A DNA stretch of 41,150 bases from Nonomuraea sp. SBT364 (GTDB taxonomy: Bacteria > Actinomycetota > Actinomycetes > Streptosporangiales > Streptosporangiaceae). The position numbers and the translations under genes were made by a program. Numbering within the stretch: position 1 is the stretch's first letter; each line of letters begins with the position of its first letter. The notes under the pieces were generated by a model that had not been told where the DNA came from, made no database searches, and worked only from the letters and a program-made list of their open reading frames with translations. The stretch lies in NCBI RefSeq assembly GCF_001083785.1, contig NZ_LAVL01000069.1, positions 1 through 41,150 of the forward strand, read 5' to 3'. Shown piece by piece: positions 40,219-41,150 of this stretch.

Positions 40219-40713
40219 ATGAGTGACGCGGAGATCAGACGAGTGCTCGGGCTGCTGTCGCAGGACGACACGTTGCGGGCGTTCGCCGGGCTCGTCCTGG
40301 GCGCGGCCGGGGAGCCGCCGGCCGGGGCGCTGGACCGGCTGAAGAGCGGCGGGCTGGCCGCCCCTGACGAGGCCGGGGTGTGGCACGCCAGGCCCGAGCG
40401 GTTCCGTGAGCTGCTGCGGGCGCACGCCGGACCGGCCGGGGAGCTGAGCGACGAGGACCGGGTGCTGCGCAACTACCTGGACGGCGGGCGGCTGCGCACG
40501 ATGCCGATGAAGCGCGACAAGCGGCTCGTGGTGCTGCGCCACATCTCCCGGCTGTTCGAGCCGGGCGTGCGCTATCCGGAGAAGGACGTCAACGTGATGC
40601 TGCGCGCCTTCCACGACGACTACGCCGCGCTGCGCCGCTATCTCGTGGACGAGTGCCTGCTGACGCGCGAGGCGAACGTCTACTGGCGCAGCGGCGGCCC
40701 CGTGGACGTCTGA
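40219..40713 (+). CDS. DUF2087 domain-containing protein
   Basis: The 164-residue protein has an N-terminal helical region (DAEIRRVLGLLSQDDTLRAF, a helix-turn-helix-like arrangement) and a clear C-terminal DUF2087 domain (DRVLRNYLDGGRLRTMPMK, LRHISRLFEPGVRYPEKDVN, FHDDYAALRRYLVDECLLT). DUF2087 occurs in putative transcription regulators, so a DNA-binding role is plausible. There is little room for a ribosome site upstream of ATG 40219 (only AGGG directly before it), and the gene starts 17 bases from the divergent exported-protein gene. Confidence 0.9.
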   Translation: MSDAEIRRVLGLLSQDDTLRAFAGLVLGAAGEPPAGALDRLKSGGLAAPDEAGVWHARPERFRELLRAHAGPAGELSDEDRVLRNYLDGGRLRTMPMKRDKRLVVLRHISRLFEPGVRYPEKDVNVMLRAFHDDYAALRRYLVDECLLTREANVYWRSGGPVDV

Positions 40714-40772
40714 CGCCGGCGGCACGGCGGCACGGCACGGCGGCACGGGAGGCTTGGCGTCCCGGCGGCCGG

Positions 40773-41150
40773 TCAGGGGCGAACGCGCGCCCGGTAGGCG
40801 CGCGGCGGCAGGCCGTGCTCCTGCCGGAAGGCGCGGCTGAAGTGGAACGGGCTCACGAAGCCGGACGCCGACGCCACCCGGCCCACGTCCAGATCCGTCG
40901 CCTCCAGCAGCATCGCCGCATGCCGGAGCCGGGCCTCCCGCACCGCCCGCATCGGCGTCCGCCCGGTCTCCGCCGCGAACAGGTGCGCGAACCGCGACGG
41001 CGACAACGCGACCGCCCGGGCCAGCGACGCGACGCTGTGCGGCGCCCCCGGCTCGGCCGCGATCATCGCCAGCGCCCGCCGGACCCGCCCGTCACCCCCC
41101 TCCTCCACCGGCCGCGCCGTCGCGGTCGCCACCAACAGCACCTCCGATGA
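40773..41150 (-). CDS. AraC-family regulator (5'-truncated by window edge)
   Basis: The visible 125 residues are the C-terminal AraC/XylS DNA-binding domain with two helix-turn-helix motifs (SVASLARAVALSPSRFAHLF and VGRVASASGFVSPFHFSRAF) and the signature end RQEHGLPPRAYR. The reading frame stays open to the right edge (SSEVLLVATATARP), so the start and any N-terminal ligand domain lie outside the window. An internal ATG at 41141 exists but an AraC domain alone of this length with no sensor would be unusual. Its target is unknown. Confidence 0.85.
   Translation of the reverse strand, partial: SSEVLLVATATARPVEEGGDGRVRRALAMIAAEPGAPHSVASLARAVALSPSRFAHLFAAETGRTPMRAVREARLRHAAMLLEATDLDVGRVASASGFVSPFHFSRAFRQEHGLPPRAYRARVRP

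Overview
The window looks like a chromosomal stretch from a high-GC, filamentous-type actinomycete. Evidence: about 70% GC or more, strongly G/C-ending codons, frequent GTG/TTG starts, TANNNT -10 boxes placed 6-8 bases before start codons, an actinobacterial-type integration host factor, a type-2 PyrF, an F420/NADP-type oxidoreductase and an ABC sugar importer without its own ATPase. A Streptosporangiales (Nonomuraea-like) source is my inference; nothing in the sequence proves the genus. Bases 3-21 match the Nextera/Tn5 mosaic end at 17 of 19 positions and are followed by G-rich sequence, so the left edge is probably a contig end with adapter carry-over.

Layout. 61-3426: small genes (membrane proteins, a divergent F420-type oxidoreductase/HxlR regulator pair, a HAD phosphatase, a DUF6968/DUF2283-like protein). 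3606-6966: pyrF convergent with leuA; leuA is preceded by a leaderless leucine-rich leader peptide and mutually exclusive hairpins (an attenuator) and is divergent from a FadR-type GntR regulator. 7001-19588: a three-gene minus-strand polymorphic-toxin locus, in transcription order a secreted six-LamG protein, a 2023-residue RHS/YD-repeat protein with a HINT domain and an Ntox24-like C-terminal toxin, and a small cytoplasmic candidate immunity gene behind a perfect 16-bp hairpin. 19589-19999 is non-coding, followed by a small very acidic protein.

20444-29908 is the most unusual block: a tightly packed, mostly translationally coupled nine-gene minus-strand operon, in transcription order LacI regulator, two sugar-type ABC permeases, a lipoprotein binding protein, four successive and divergent ADP-ribosylglycohydrolase-family (ARH/DraG) proteins, and a ribokinase. 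A perfect LacI-type palindrome lies just upstream. The simplest reading is a regulated pathway that imports a ribose-containing (perhaps ADP-ribosyl or other riboside) compound, cleaves it in the cytoplasm and phosphorylates the released ribose. One of the four ARH proteins has lost its C-terminal metal-binding aspartates.

30107-41150: an MFS transporter divergent from a ROK regulator with overlapping -10 boxes, an HbpS/GlcG-like protein, an mIHF gene, a NarL-type two-component system divergent from an acyltransferase-3 membrane protein, a DUF3516-type DEAD/DEAH helicase, a secreted hypothetical protein, a DUF2087 protein and a 5'-truncated AraC regulator running off the right edge. No tRNA, rRNA, CRISPR array or insertion sequence was recognised.
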